Assembly: GCA_024509875.1 (NCBI GenBank)
Contig: JAMPIV010012204.1
Location: 1 to 64,000 of the forward strand
Reading direction: 5' to 3'
Origin: Oreohelix idahoensis
Taxonomy: Eukaryota > Mollusca > Gastropoda > Stylommatophora > Oreohelicidae
Length of the DNA: 64,000 bases
The notes beneath the pieces are model-generated. The model saw only the letters and a list, made by a program, of their open reading frames with translations. It made no database searches and was not told the DNA's origin. Position 1 is the first letter of the stretch. Each line of letters begins with the position of its first letter. A program made the position numbers and the translations under genes. Positions 44,505-54,613 of the stretch are shown here, in pieces.

Positions 44505-44725
44505 GACTGACACAGTGTTAGAGACTTAACTATGCAAGATCCAGCTTAAGAGGTGGGGTGTCCAGTTCACATCCTCGCTGTCTTTGTCTTCCCTAGCTCA
44601 AGAGAAGAGCCAGGTACCCATTTACAGCTGGGTAGACTGAAGCATGACGCCAACAGGTTTCGAACATATTAACTCTGCCGCGAGAGGCAAGCACTCTAAC
44701 CACACTGTCAATCGACCACTAACAC
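44505..44725 (-). repeat. tRNA-derived SINE family S1
   Basis: Minus orientation: head with gacagtgtggttagagtgct and a ggtttcgaac-like decayed B box near 44650, then body cagctgtaaatgggtacctg at about 44616-44636, and tail region to 44505. Confidence 0.7.
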
Positions 44726-45184
44726 ATTTATATGCGGGTTTAATGAGCGAGTGTGTGTATGTGCAAGTAAGTGTCTATAACTACCTGCGGATACAACATA
44801 AGCTTTCTGCCTACACCGGCAAATAAGCCTATTTCCCTGGGGCACCCAATATCCTAGCACTATCATGGTCACTGCTTCTAGGTAAATCATCATTGTATCT
44901 TGGACATTATCACGTCCGTTTCACAACTCCTCATCGAGTTGCCTTCTGACTCTTACACACTTTCCTCTCTATCTCTTCATCCCAAAGCTACGCTCTGAAC
45001 CGACCTTCATATTCCTTGCATTGTGTCACTAATCAATAATCGAGGTCATATACCAGTTCTCTTGAGGGTTTCTTAAACTGCCCAGGTCTGACGTGTTTAA
45101 ATATCACAATGTGAGAACCCAGGCCACAACAATCGGGCCTGAATCTTTGGCTAAGGATACGTTTTGCTGACTCCCTCTCCACAT
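44726..45184. other. No recognised gene
   Basis: No repeat family or coding motif was recognised. Confidence 0.4.
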
Positions 45185-45400
45185 TTTTTCCCAGTTGATA
45201 CCATTACAAGGCAATCCATGTTCTGGAATTTCCAAAGTAAAAGACAAAGTGTGATATCTTAACATATGGAAAGCGAAATTATAGACACAATTTTAAAATA
45301 TTTTTAAAAAGGCATGGGAAGAACTTGGAACGAATGACACAATAGTGGGACGTTCTCTCATACAGGAGGAGGGTGGGGATAGGGTCAAATATAAGTTAAA
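45185..45400 (+). pseudogene. LINE A tail fragment
   Basis: ttgataccattacaaggcaa, tccatgttctggaatttcca and so on encode the VDTITRQSMFWNFQ.KR stretch of LINE A, followed by a decayed remainder (ggaagaacttggaacgaatg). Confidence 0.6.
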
Positions 45401-45635
45401 GGTAGTTCCATATTACATAGTGCTGTAGGAGATATAAGTGTTAGAGACTTTATTATACCAAGTCCAGCATCGAGAGGTGGGGGTGACCAGTTTTCTTCCT
45501 CGCTGCCATTTCCTTCCCTAGCTCAAGAGCAAAGTCAGGTACGCATTTACAGCTGGGTGGACTGGAGCACGTCGATATCGTGAATCGAACCTGGCACCTT
45601 TGCCACGACAGACCAGCGCTCTAACAGAAGGTAAT
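45400..45635 (-). repeat. tRNA-derived SINE family S1
   Basis: Minus orientation: ctgttagagcgctggtctgt (A box), ccaggttcgattcac (good B box), body cagctgtaaatgcgtacctg, then the distal ttagagactttattatacca block. It is truncated at the head side near 45635. Confidence 0.8.
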
Positions 45636-45709
45636 AAGTAATTAACGCCCCGTGGCCTGGTTATCCCTCCTGTTTCCTACCAACCGAATATTCTTGTAAT
45701 TATCATCAC

Positions 45710-45990
45710 CTTTCAGCTCCCTAAGGGGCATAGACTTTCAACAAACTTTGACCTTTACTTGTCCCGTGCTGTCAGGTCAAGGTCTTTTCATATCTTCTTC
45801 ATCCATTTCAAGGTCAGTCTCCAGTTCTCTTCTCCAGGTGTTCTTTACCCTCTCACTTTAACCTCTCACTTTAACCTCTCACTTTAACCTCTCACTGTAC
45901 CTCTCTTTCCACTGGGGATCCCAGAACAAGGACTGGCGTGTAATGCTGTCAACAGGTTTCCCTGTGTTACCAGGGTCGGACAGAGGAGCA
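45710..45990 (-). pseudogene. LINE A tail fragment with small tandem repeat
   Basis: Minus strand: NTGKPVDSITRQSLFWDPQ near 45905-45965, then a local (cactttaacctct)n run at about 45852-45900, and then the DLEMDEEDMKRP... terminus with gcatagactttcaacaaact. It ends in ctccctaagg, equivalent to the ggggagct terminus elsewhere. Confidence 0.72.
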
Positions 45991-46081
45991 GAGAATAGTA
46001 ACAATATAAGCTACCTCACATATCATAAGACGCAACCAAGGAGGACTGGGCATGAGGCCTGCTACCCCGTCCTGCAGATGC

Positions 46082-46109
<28 letters not shown>
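46082..46109. repeat. (AC)n microsatellite
   Basis: An uninterrupted run of about 14 AC units. Confidence 0.95.
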
Positions 46110-46113
<4 letters not shown>

Positions 46114-46738
46114 CAGTCAGTATGCTTAAGTTAGCTTAAGAAAATAATTATATTTATCATCAGCCTCAGTACAACCGGCACCGCCTGTATACCTCAGGGT
46201 AGAAGAGGAAAGACTAGACCTAAGTAAAAAGTATCAGCCTAAGTTTTATTTTGAGGTATTTGTAAATGTAGTGCATTGTGAGACTACACAGACTCACAAA
46301 ATACATCCATCATTACTGAAGAGTCGCACTGGTCGATTTCAACCAAAGAACAGCGACTTGCATTAATCTGGTAACCTTAAGATGACCCTAATAGGAACTA
46401 GGATTTATTGATTCTAGCTGGTACCAGCCTCGGATGTGAACTATCTTTTCTGTGATGTGGATTCTTTCAGGTCAACGAAAGTAGGTCATCTTTTATTTTT
46501 AAACACTTTTAAAAAAAAAAATTTATACGAACGTTGTTTGGATGTTTCATATCTTTGAGACTTTTCGTTCGCTATGTTTCAGATGACCTAGATAGTTGAA
46601 CATTTTCACACATCCTCCACCACAGTACATTTTAATCTATCAATATTTGAAGAAACCTCGAATTATCTGTCCCTGGCACGCCATACAAAAATTAAAGCCG
46701 AAAAAGTCATATAAATGTTACAAGATTACAGATGTGTA
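46110..46738. other. No recognised gene
   Basis: No coding motif or known repeat was seen. Confidence 0.4.
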
Positions 46739-46835
46739 AGGATCACAGAACTTGGTGACGCTGTACACAAAATTGTGAGCAGGATCACAGAACTTGGTGA
46801 CGCTGTACACAAAATTGTTAGCAGAATCACAGAAC
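46739..46835. repeat. 42-bp tandem repeat
   Basis: About 2.3 copies of aggatcacagaacttggtga followed by cgctgtacacaaaattgtgagc. Confidence 0.88.
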
Positions 46836-47008
46836 GTTTCAATTATTAGTACATTTGAAAATAAAAGTGTGTAGCCTGAATCTTTGTTTTTCTCCTTGTT
46901 CGTTTGCAATATTTCTGCTCTTGATAAAGTTCATCGCATTTGATTCATTTCATTCATTGTTCGCCCTCTTACCGCCTCTTCATGGTGATCATTGATCAAA
47001 CATTCAGC

Positions 47009-47232
47009 ATTTGACAACGGTTAATATAGAAGTAACACCAACAACAGTTGACAACGGTTAATATAGAAGTAACACCAACAACATTTGACAACGGTTAATA
47101 TAGAAGTAACACCAACAACATTTGACAACGGTTAATATAGAAGTAACACCAACAACATTTGACAACGGTTAATATAGAAGTAACACCAACATTTGACAAC
47201 GGTTAATATAGAAGTAACACCAACAACATTTG
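47009..47232. repeat. 37-bp tandem repeat
   Basis: About six copies of acatttgacaacggttaata followed by tagaagtaacaccaaca. One copy is shortened by 6 bp. It lies immediately before a repeat C copy. It is unrelated in sequence to the 37-bp satellite at 2930. Confidence 0.92.
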
Positions 47233-47261
47233 AACAAATATGTTTAATAAGCTCAACATTA

Positions 47262-47590
47262 TTGTCCTTTTCGCTCCCCATGGAGCATAGAACCACCACT
47301 ACTACTGCGCCCCTTTGCAGGAAGCCTGCACAAAACATTTACACGCCACTTGTAGCGGTGATTGCTGTAGTAGTTTGTTTTACATGGTGAGGTTGCCAGC
47401 CCCGTGTATAATCTCATACTTGTACGAAGGAACAGTAGGTATATTCTTTCTTTGTCTCATCAACGACCACCGGGAACTTCACGAGGTCGCTGCTTGTCTC
47501 ATCAAAGACCACCGGGAACTTCACGAGGTCGCTGCTTGTCTCATCAAAGACCACCGGGAACTACACGAGGTCGCTGCTTTTCTCATTCAT
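47262..47590 (-). repeat. Repeat C copy containing a 42-bp array
   Basis: Minus orientation: ends at the left with gctccatggggagc, contains gcctgcaaaggggc and ggcaacctcaccatg. On the right the outer segment tctcatcaaagaccaccggg / aacttcacgaggtcgctgctt is present three times (47452-47585). The single-copy version of that segment is at 29640-29680. Confidence 0.75.
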
Positions 47591-48084
47591 AAAGTGTCTT
47601 GCTAACTGGCGTGGGACCCAAGACGCATCAAAAGTCAGGAATGCAGTAAGCGACCCATAGCTAGACTGCCTGCGTCAGCATCAGCGACCCAGAGCTGACC
47701 GAGACCCTACTCCACCTCCACGTGGTGGTCCTGGAAACAGACTGCATTACTGCAGTCTGGCTGAGGAGTAGGGATCAAAGAGGGAAGGCAAACCTGGTCC
47801 CCAAAAAAATGCCGTGCGGAAGTCGGATGTGTCGGCCGAAAGGCGCAAATACCGCAGCTCCGCTGTAAACGGACACAACGCAACCAACGTCCTTTTCAGG
47901 ACGAACGAGAAAGAAGAAGCAGCCAACTGGCGTGAGTGATCATACCTATCCACAACTTCTGGCCCCCTTGCGCTGTTTGTTATTCCGGTGTTAACTTTTC
48001 GTTTTGTTTTCGTATTGTGCGCCATGATGTTAAACGATCCAGAATCTTCTCTTGTTGTTCCACTTTGTCGGTTTTATTTGTCAC
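47591..48084. other. Unrecognised GC-richer segment with hairpins
   Basis: No gene recognised. Contains a perfect 9-bp stem cagactgca / tgcagtctg with a ttac loop at 47738-47759, and a histone-type hairpin at 47888-47903. It ends at the E2 target site. Confidence 0.4.
47888..47903 (+). promoter_or_regulatory. Histone-mRNA-like 3' stem-loop
   Basis: cgtccttttcaggacg forms a 6-bp stem with a 4-nt TTTC loop, flanked upstream by aaccaa and downstream by aacgagaaagaagaag. It follows the plan of replication-dependent histone 3' ends (stem-loop plus purine-rich downstream element). No histone coding sequence is recognisable upstream. Confidence 0.35.
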
Positions 48085-50714
48085 TGTCACGTAGGTTTTA
48101 TATTCATTTAATTTCCTACATCTTTTTCCTATTCTTTCTCTCGAACTCTCTCTTTTATTATCTCTGTATTTCTTTTTTTTTCCTGTATATTTTTTTCATC
48201 CATTCGTTTTGCGAATATTATTTTCATATAATTCGCAAACTTTACCTGTTTTCCTTTCTCTTAAACTGAGAATCGCGCTAGGACGATATTACGTAGATGT
48301 CAGGGCTGCAGGGCGTCAGAAGGCGTGATAAGTCGGTTCGCTGAACACAGGACGTAGCAAATCGTCTACATTCTCACCTAGCGCGCGAGCTTCTTCTCGG
48401 CATAAGTCCCGGTGAGGTGTGATACTTTACATCTGCACCGGTCAGTATCCAGACATTTGGCTGGAAAATCCCAAACTGACACGGCGCTCACTTGGGCCAT
48501 GGTCAGCTGTAGTGTGAAAACTGCCCTGAAATGGAGTCAGGCTGTCTGGGATTTGAAACTGACACGCGTACATCGTGGTCAGTAGGTGACAGTTACGACA
48601 CGCGTTAAGCGGACGTAAATGTTGGGAGTAGGGGAGATAATTTCGCTTGGCGAAGTAAGTTTGGGCCCTTTGTCTGATTTTAAGATATCGGCCAAGTTTG
48701 AAACTTTAATTTCATTCTCGCTCATAGACTCCACAGTAGATAGGTCGCTCGAAAAAACAGAATAGCTGTTAGCGAAGATCTCAGTTTGTTTCGGCAATTT
48801 GTCGAACTTCTAGACTTCCAGAAATATTTTCAGCATTTTTTATTCTTAAGTTGTGCGACTACCTGTAATTCTGTGGTTGAGGTAATTAATATGATAGATA
48901 TATAGATTTTGTGAGTGTTAAAGTGTTAAATCGCTTAATTCATTTAAATCTATTTCTTTAGCGCAGAAGAGAAATAAAGTGGTAGGCTATTATATTTTCT
49001 AGGGAAGCATTCAGTGGAAAGCAGACTAAAAATTTAATTTCTAGCTTATAACGGCAATTGTAGCTATTTATGAATTTAATTTAACTGCTAATACTCAGTC
49101 GAGTGTATTTTTCTAAACTAACGTATAAACTCTAGAATCCAGCCTCAGGAATGATGACGGGATACGCACGTGTTCCTAATTTATGAGGAATGCTGATTTT
49201 TAAATATAACTTACGTCACGGGAAGTTTAAATGATAAGCAAAGCTCTCTGCTTGCAGTTTAAATGTAAGTTTTAACCAGTACAGATTCTGTTTATTATAT
49301 TATATGTGTTATTTTTCCTCCACACAGTGAAAGTTTTGGGGTGACCCTAACTTTACCAGCACCTAGTAGTAGTTTCCATACTTGTGAAGAAATAGACAGT
49401 CCTTATTTTGAACCACGTGGGTTTTCTCAAGTAACACTGATCTGACGGTGCAAGTTAGACAGAAATACTAATATCCCTATAACGGGTTTTCAAAGACTGT
49501 AATGATAAATACTGGACCTTGGAGCCAGCACTTAATTTCTTCTAGAAACTCTATATAATTTGCTGCCTGGTGGCGTGAATATTAACAATCATTTCCCGAC
49601 TAGATTATATCTTGTGGACTAATCTGTGGTGTGACTAAAGTGAATCCTATACTGAGGGAAGGCACCGACCTGACATTCATCATTTTTTAGAAACCTACGC
49701 TATTGACACTGTGCTCTGCTAACTCCCGCGCCTGGAATAATTGTTAGGTGACTTAATCAGACATTTGAACAAATTTGCATACCCAAGTAGTCGTTCCCGG
49801 AGACTCCGAGTTAAATACGTCTTTTGGAACTGGGGACTTCTTGGCAGAAGACTGCATTTTTTGAGTCTGTGTGAAAATCTAAGATCAATGTGTTCCAAGA
49901 GGCAGCGAGCAAAGTCGTGAGTACCTGAATGAGAAGCCATGGCGGAATGAATGAGTGTACGCTGGTCTGAGTGATATTTTCACTATTATATCTTTGACAC
50001 CCTGTTGCTGTCCTAATTTTTTTTTCCAATCTGCATAATTTGTTGCTAAGGCTAGAGTTCTTGTGTTTTTGTCTTAGGTTAAATCAGATTTTTTTTTTCA
50101 AAAAAACTCTGTGCATATAATTACGAGATAAAACAAAGAAAAACTCTTAGACTCAAACCCTATGTATCTGTGACTCTGGCGCCACCATCTGTTCTCTTAA
50201 CGGGGCCGGGCTAAACCTAGAGTTAACACTATAACGGGGCTATCATCCTTGCAACATTTCCTTGAAGTTTTGTGACTATGTGTATATGTATTTTCCTTGA
50301 TGTACTTTCTTTGATGTTGTGAGCCGATTTTTCCTGATAATAAAATCGCTCTTGAACTTAATAATCGTGTTTGGTCAGCTCGTTCTAGATAATATATATA
50401 TCATTGTTATAGTTTTCCCACGTCTGTGTGTTTACCTGTCGTCACGTGTATGTGCGTGCCTGTGAGTGATAGAAATATACGTAATATGTATATTGGTGTA
50501 GTCTGTCTGACGCTGTAACAACTGTTGTAGAAGATAGGTGAGAGAGAGAAGAATTCTTTTCGCTTTCAGAGACAGCCACTATATCAAATCTATCATCTCA
50601 CGTGTGTGGAAATTCTATTACCTTTCACTAACTCTCACTGAGTCTATCACCTATTCAAACCTATTCAGAAGGGACCAAACCTAGTCTTAATTCTCCTATC
50701 GGAAATCTACGACA
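48085..50714 (+). repeat. LTR1 of the tandem array
   Basis: Begins TGTCACGTAGG and ends ctacgaca. It differs from LTR2 and LTR3 at many sites where those two agree (for example acctagcgcg against accgagcgcg, and ccaccatctg against ccatcatctg). Internal 60-100-codon frames recur in all LTRs and have no domain. Confidence 0.93.
50339..50344 (+). promoter_or_regulatory. LTR polyadenylation signal AATAAA
   Basis: A canonical AATAAA within LTR1, repeated at 56868 in LTR2 and 63477 in LTR3. A TATATAA-like box about 790 bp upstream (near 49552) is a weak promoter candidate. Confidence 0.45.
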
Positions 50715-50716
50715 AA

Positions 50717-50733
50717 TGGGGACTCGTTTCCGG
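50717..50733 (+). promoter_or_regulatory. E2 primer-binding site
   Basis: TGGGGACTCGTTTCCGG starts two bases after LTR1 and resembles the tRNA-Pro type site, like that of E1. The identical site in E3 is at 57248-57264. Confidence 0.6.
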
Positions 50734-51461
50734 TCTTTGAACTTAGAATAGGAAGACGAGTACGACAAACGTGGACTCGTCTATCTGGATTTTGTACTTA
50801 AGATTCTGTATTCTGATATAGAGTAAGAGTGTGATGTCTTGTGACTGTGTATCTTTAAAAAAATTACCCCCTAGACTAGCGATCTGTTTACGGGCGTGCT
50901 GACCACACAAACTAATACGTTTTTTTTTCCACAGCATCTTTGAATAATATACATTTTGGTTACAGGTTGATTTTGTCGGGATATATGTTAACTGCTGATT
51001 GTAATACTAAATGCTGGTAAAGTGGTGAGTGTATAACATTCACTGGGTACTGAGGCAGAACGGCGTTTGAACTAAGTTAAGGAGTGTGTTTCGGACTTTT
51101 TGTCCAGATTAATTCCCTCCCTTACCCGATCTGACTTCAGGGGCGAACTTATAGTGGATTTTTAAAAATTAAGGGATTATTTTTCTCTTTAATTTTTGCA
51201 ATATTCTTTTGCTTTTCCACTGTAGCAACTTAATTTTCAGTAGTAATCTTAACTACCATTTATTTGGCGTAGTCGTGTTTTGCATTGAGTGCTTTATTGC
51301 CGATAATAGCAGCGATAGTTAGATTTTACTTTGGAGGAGGTATCCCAGGGTTAAGGATATCATCTTTTGAATTTTTGGTTTTTTTTTTCTCGTAAGTGGT
51401 AGGAACCAGGTTATTCTTTTTCCTATTTTCTATCTCCACGTGTCTCAGTCACTGACATAAT
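50734..51461 (+). other. E2 untranslated leader
   Basis: About 730 bp between the PBS and the Gag ATG without a supportable ORF. It contains the T-rich segment ggttttttttttctcgtaag and a cactgacataatATGGCC start context. The same leader precedes E3 Gag (57265-57999). Confidence 0.7.
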
Positions 51462-52922
51462 ATGGCCGAGAGGGCAAAGCTTAGACAACTTCTCAGGGAC
51501 GAAGCGAGAGAGGAGGGACTGGAAGGAGAGGAAGCGAAAGCTTTTGTCAGGGACGAACTTGAGAGATATGATGCGGAGAGGAAAGCAGAAGAAGAACTAA
51601 GGAGGAAAGAAGAAGCAGCGGAGAGGAAGGAAGCGGAAGACCGGCTATTACAGCAGAAGAAGATGGATGAGGAAATGGAAATTCGCAGGATGCAGCATGA
51701 GAAAAAAGAGAAGGAGAGACAGCATGCGTTGGCTCTTAAAACCCTAGAATTCCAAAGTCGTGGCGCTGCCTCTACCTCCAGCACTGGAGAGTCTTCTCCT
51801 CATACTTCTTTAACTGACCCTGCTAACACTCAATCTCTTCAACTAAATGCTATGTCTTTCACTCTTGAATCTTTTCCTTGTCCAAATGAGAAGATTGACA
51901 CTTGGTTAGAAAAATTTGAGAAAATTGCAACTCTGTACGGGTTAGAGAGGTCGCGTTGGAATATGAAACTTTCCCAGGCCCTAAAAGGTTCTGCTTATGA
52001 TGTTTATTCTAAGCTGGAAAGTAGCCAACAAGACGACTACGATGTGTTGAAGAAAGCGTTACTGGAGCGCTTTGAAATGAACGCTCGCAAGTTTTTGCAA
52101 CTGTTTCGCAACAGCCGGAAAGAGAATTCTGAAACTTTTCACCAGTTCTCATCTCGTCTTAAGGGATATCTAACAAAGTGCCTTGAGCTTTCGCAGCTCC
52201 CCTCTACCTATGAAGGTCTTGAGGAACTTGTTCTAACTGAACAAATAAAGAACACTTTGTCTGCTGATACCCGGAGATTTCTCGCTGAGCAGGGGGCAGA
52301 AAAACTTGAAGACATTTTGGAAAAGTCTGAGCGTTATCACAATGCGCTGGCTGAACTACCGGCCACAAAGCGGAAACCGACAGAGGAGCATTTTCGAAAA
52401 CATAACCTAGAGCAATCTTCTCAGGCTTCTAACCAAAACAACCACAGAGAAACTGGACCTCAAAACCCCCCTCCTGAAAAATCCAAGTTCTACAAGAACA
52501 AGTACCCCAACCACCCCAAACAGTCTGATCAACCCGACCGCCCTACATGGCAGCGTAGCCAGAAAGGACAAGGTGGCAAAGGGAGAACCCCTGAGCACGG
52601 GACATATGATCAGACCGAGCACACCGAGCCGAAACGCATCGGATGCTTATTGACAGTCTCGCAAGGCGGAATTATTGACAGTGATTCCCAACCTGTTGGG
52701 GATAGACCCTCAACGCGAGGTACTGTTACTTTGAACGGTTCTCAAACTTCTTGCTTATTTGACACGGGGCTTTCTTATGATTGCATTGTTGCCAGAAACC
52801 TGGTAAACCCGGCCAATAGACAGGAGAGACCGTCAAACTTTGTGGAGTTCGTAAGAGTGAGGCACCTACAGCGCTTCCCATCGCATTGGTGGAGATACAC
52901 TCTGACTTTGTCAGAGGTGTGA
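51462..52922 (+). CDS. E2 Gag-protease open frame
   Basis: 486 codons from MAERAKL. Residues 1-95 are a highly charged coiled coil. Residues 130-295 are a capsid with YGLERSRWNMKLSQ and a SCAN-like C-terminal helix set (FHQFSSRLKGYLTK, LVLTEQIKNTLSADTRRFLA, KLEDILEKSERY). Residues 300-400 are a basic/Pro/Gln linker with no CCHC knuckle, unlike E1. A retropepsin active site CLFDTG lies at 431-436. The frame leaves the protease about 15 residues later through a small deletion in aacctggtaaacccgg; the last 35 codons are out of frame. Gag itself is intact. Confidence 0.9.
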   Translation: MAERAKLRQLLRDEAREEGLEGEEAKAFVRDELERYDAERKAEEELRRKEEAAERKEAEDRLLQQKKMDEEMEIRRMQHEKKEKERQHALALKTLEFQSRGAASTSSTGESSPHTSLTDPANTQSLQLNAMSFTLESFPCPNEKIDTWLEKFEKIATLYGLERSRWNMKLSQALKGSAYDVYSKLESSQQDDYDVLKKALLERFEMNARKFLQLFRNSRKENSETFHQFSSRLKGYLTKCLELSQLPSTYEGLEELVLTEQIKNTLSADTRRFLAEQGAEKLEDILEKSERYHNALAELPATKRKPTEEHFRKHNLEQSSQASNQNNHRETGPQNPPPEKSKFYKNKYPNHPKQSDQPDRPTWQRSQKGQGGKGRTPEHGTYDQTEHTEPKRIGCLLTVSQGGIIDSDSQPVGDRPSTRGTVTLNGSQTSCLFDTGLSYDCIVARNLVNPANRQERPSNFVEFVRVRHLQRFPSHWWRYTLTLSEV

Positions 52923-53782
52923 TCAAAGCGGCTGTTATGGATGATCCCATCTACCCAGTCATACTTGGCGGGAGATACGTGTGTATTGGGAAACCGGAAG
53001 AGCCGATTGTGGCAGCAGTAACTACAAGAGGGCAAACCAAGAAGGAACGGGAGCCTGCGCCAAATTTGTTACCTATGGAACTTAAAGAAGCGCAATACAA
53101 GGACCCTACTTTGGCACCCTGCTTTAGGAAACTGCCCATGGCTAAGGAACCCAAACAGCACGGGGACATTTTTTCTGAGGATGGCGTACTTTATCGGAGA
53201 ACGGGCAAGCCTGACCAAGGTTACAACCAGCTCCTAGTACCGAAACAGTACAGAAGCCAAATCCTAGAAATGGGGCACTCTCTTCCCTTTAGCGGACATA
53301 TGGGACAGAACGCCACAAACCAACGTATAACCACTCATTATTGGTGGCCAGGAGTAAACACTGATATTATCAGATACGTCAAATCCTGTGCCCAGTGCCA
53401 ACGGGTACCACCCAAGCAACGGACACCCCCAGTCCACATGGGTGAAATGCCAATAATGGGAACACCATTCGAACGGGTTGTGATCGACATTTTAGGGCCT
53501 TTCGAAAGGACTAAAAGAAGGAACAGGTTCATCCTGACCTTAGTCGATACATGCACTTTATGGGCAGAAGCTATCCCGCTAACATGCGCAGATGCCAAGC
53601 ATGTCGCAGAAGCCCTCGTGCAGATTTTCACTCGGTTGGGATTCCCTCAGCAAGTGTTGACGGATAATGGATCTCCATACCGAAACCTGTTGATGGATGA
53701 GATCGTTAAGATCTTGAGGACCCAGCACATCCACACTAAGCCATATACTCCGGAGGGGAAATGGGCTCGTGGAACGTGCTAA
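52850..53782 (+). pseudogene. E2 protease C-terminus and integrase N-part
   Basis: The frame from about 52850 gives the end of the protease (DPIYPVILGGRYV) and a linker. It then gives the integrase HHCC zinc finger (GHSLPFSGHMG...YWWPGVNTDIIRYVKSCAQCQ) and the catalytic core through VVIDILGPF and VLTDNGSPYRN. A one-base insertion in ccggaggggaaatggg, next to the third catalytic residue, ends the frame. The equivalent E3 sequence has ccggccggaaatggg and is intact. Confidence 0.9.
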
Positions 53783-54485
53783 TGGAAACCTCACCATGAT
53801 GCTAAGTAAGCTGGCACAAGTGAAACCTGAAGATTGGGATCTCTGTATTCCTGCAGCATTATTTGGCTACAGAGAATCTCCTCATACTTCCACAGGATTT
53901 CCGCCAGCTACACTCTTATTTGGCAGACCCATTAAGGGCCCGCTTGAAGCCTTACTTCAGTCTCTGACAGACGAGAAGGCGGATGAGACAGTCGTCTCAG
54001 CAAGTAAATATGTGTCGGTTTTAAAGGAAAGGTTGAAACTAGGGTGGGACCTAGCAACGACTAACTTTAAGCGAGCTCGCACAAAGCACGCTAACCGATA
54101 CAGGAAAGTCGCGGAAGAGAGAGAACTGGAAGCAGGAGAGAAAGTTTTGGTGTTACTCCCTACTGAGAACAACCAACTGAAGATCGGATGGCAAGGGCCG
54201 TTTACCGTCCTGAAAAAGATTTCTAAGGCTAACTACCAGATCTCTATTGAAGGAAAGGAGAAGGTTTTCCATTTAAATCTCTTAAAGAGATACTTGGAAA
54301 AACCAGTGCCAACCTCCGACCATCTCCTGACGATCGCCAAAACTGACGAAGATGACGATAGTGGCAGGGATATTCCACCGCTATCACAGGAAATCTTTCA
54401 AAAATGTCAGAAGCGGCGACGCTCTTTCAAGCGCGCATATGAGACATTCCAGGGGAAGGAAACTTTGAGGAGTGGACTTGAGTAG
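53769..54485 (+). pseudogene. E2 integrase C-terminal part
   Basis: Continues after the frameshift with VERANGNLTMMLSK (catalytic Glu just before), the FGYRESPHTSTGFPPATLLF helix, a basic domain and a GWQGPFTVLKKI GPY/F module. It terminates in a basic tail and a stop at 54485. Only 128 bp separate the stop from the next LTR, so RT and RNase H are absent. Confidence 0.88.
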
Positions 54486-54598
54486 GAATTGGACAGAGAT
54501 GGAGGGGGAAGATGGAGAGGGAAGAAGACAGACACCCCGAAGCTACGGTTATAGGAAATTAAACTCCATAACGTAGACATGGAGTGCTTCCATATCTT

Positions 54599-54613
54599 AA
54601 AGGGGGGAGGCTC
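54599..54613 (+). promoter_or_regulatory. E2 polypurine tract
   Basis: aaaggggggaggctc directly precedes LTR2. The same tract precedes LTR3 at 61207-61221. Confidence 0.7.

Noticed and set aside
49719..50029. Repeated minus-strand ORFs in LTR1, LTR2 and LTR3
   Set aside because: Different reading-frame boundaries in each LTR copy, no domain, and frames broken by homopolymer differences.
51449..51784. 111-codon minus-strand Ser-rich ORF over E2 Gag
   Set aside because: An antisense of the charged coiled-coil coding sequence; no independent support.
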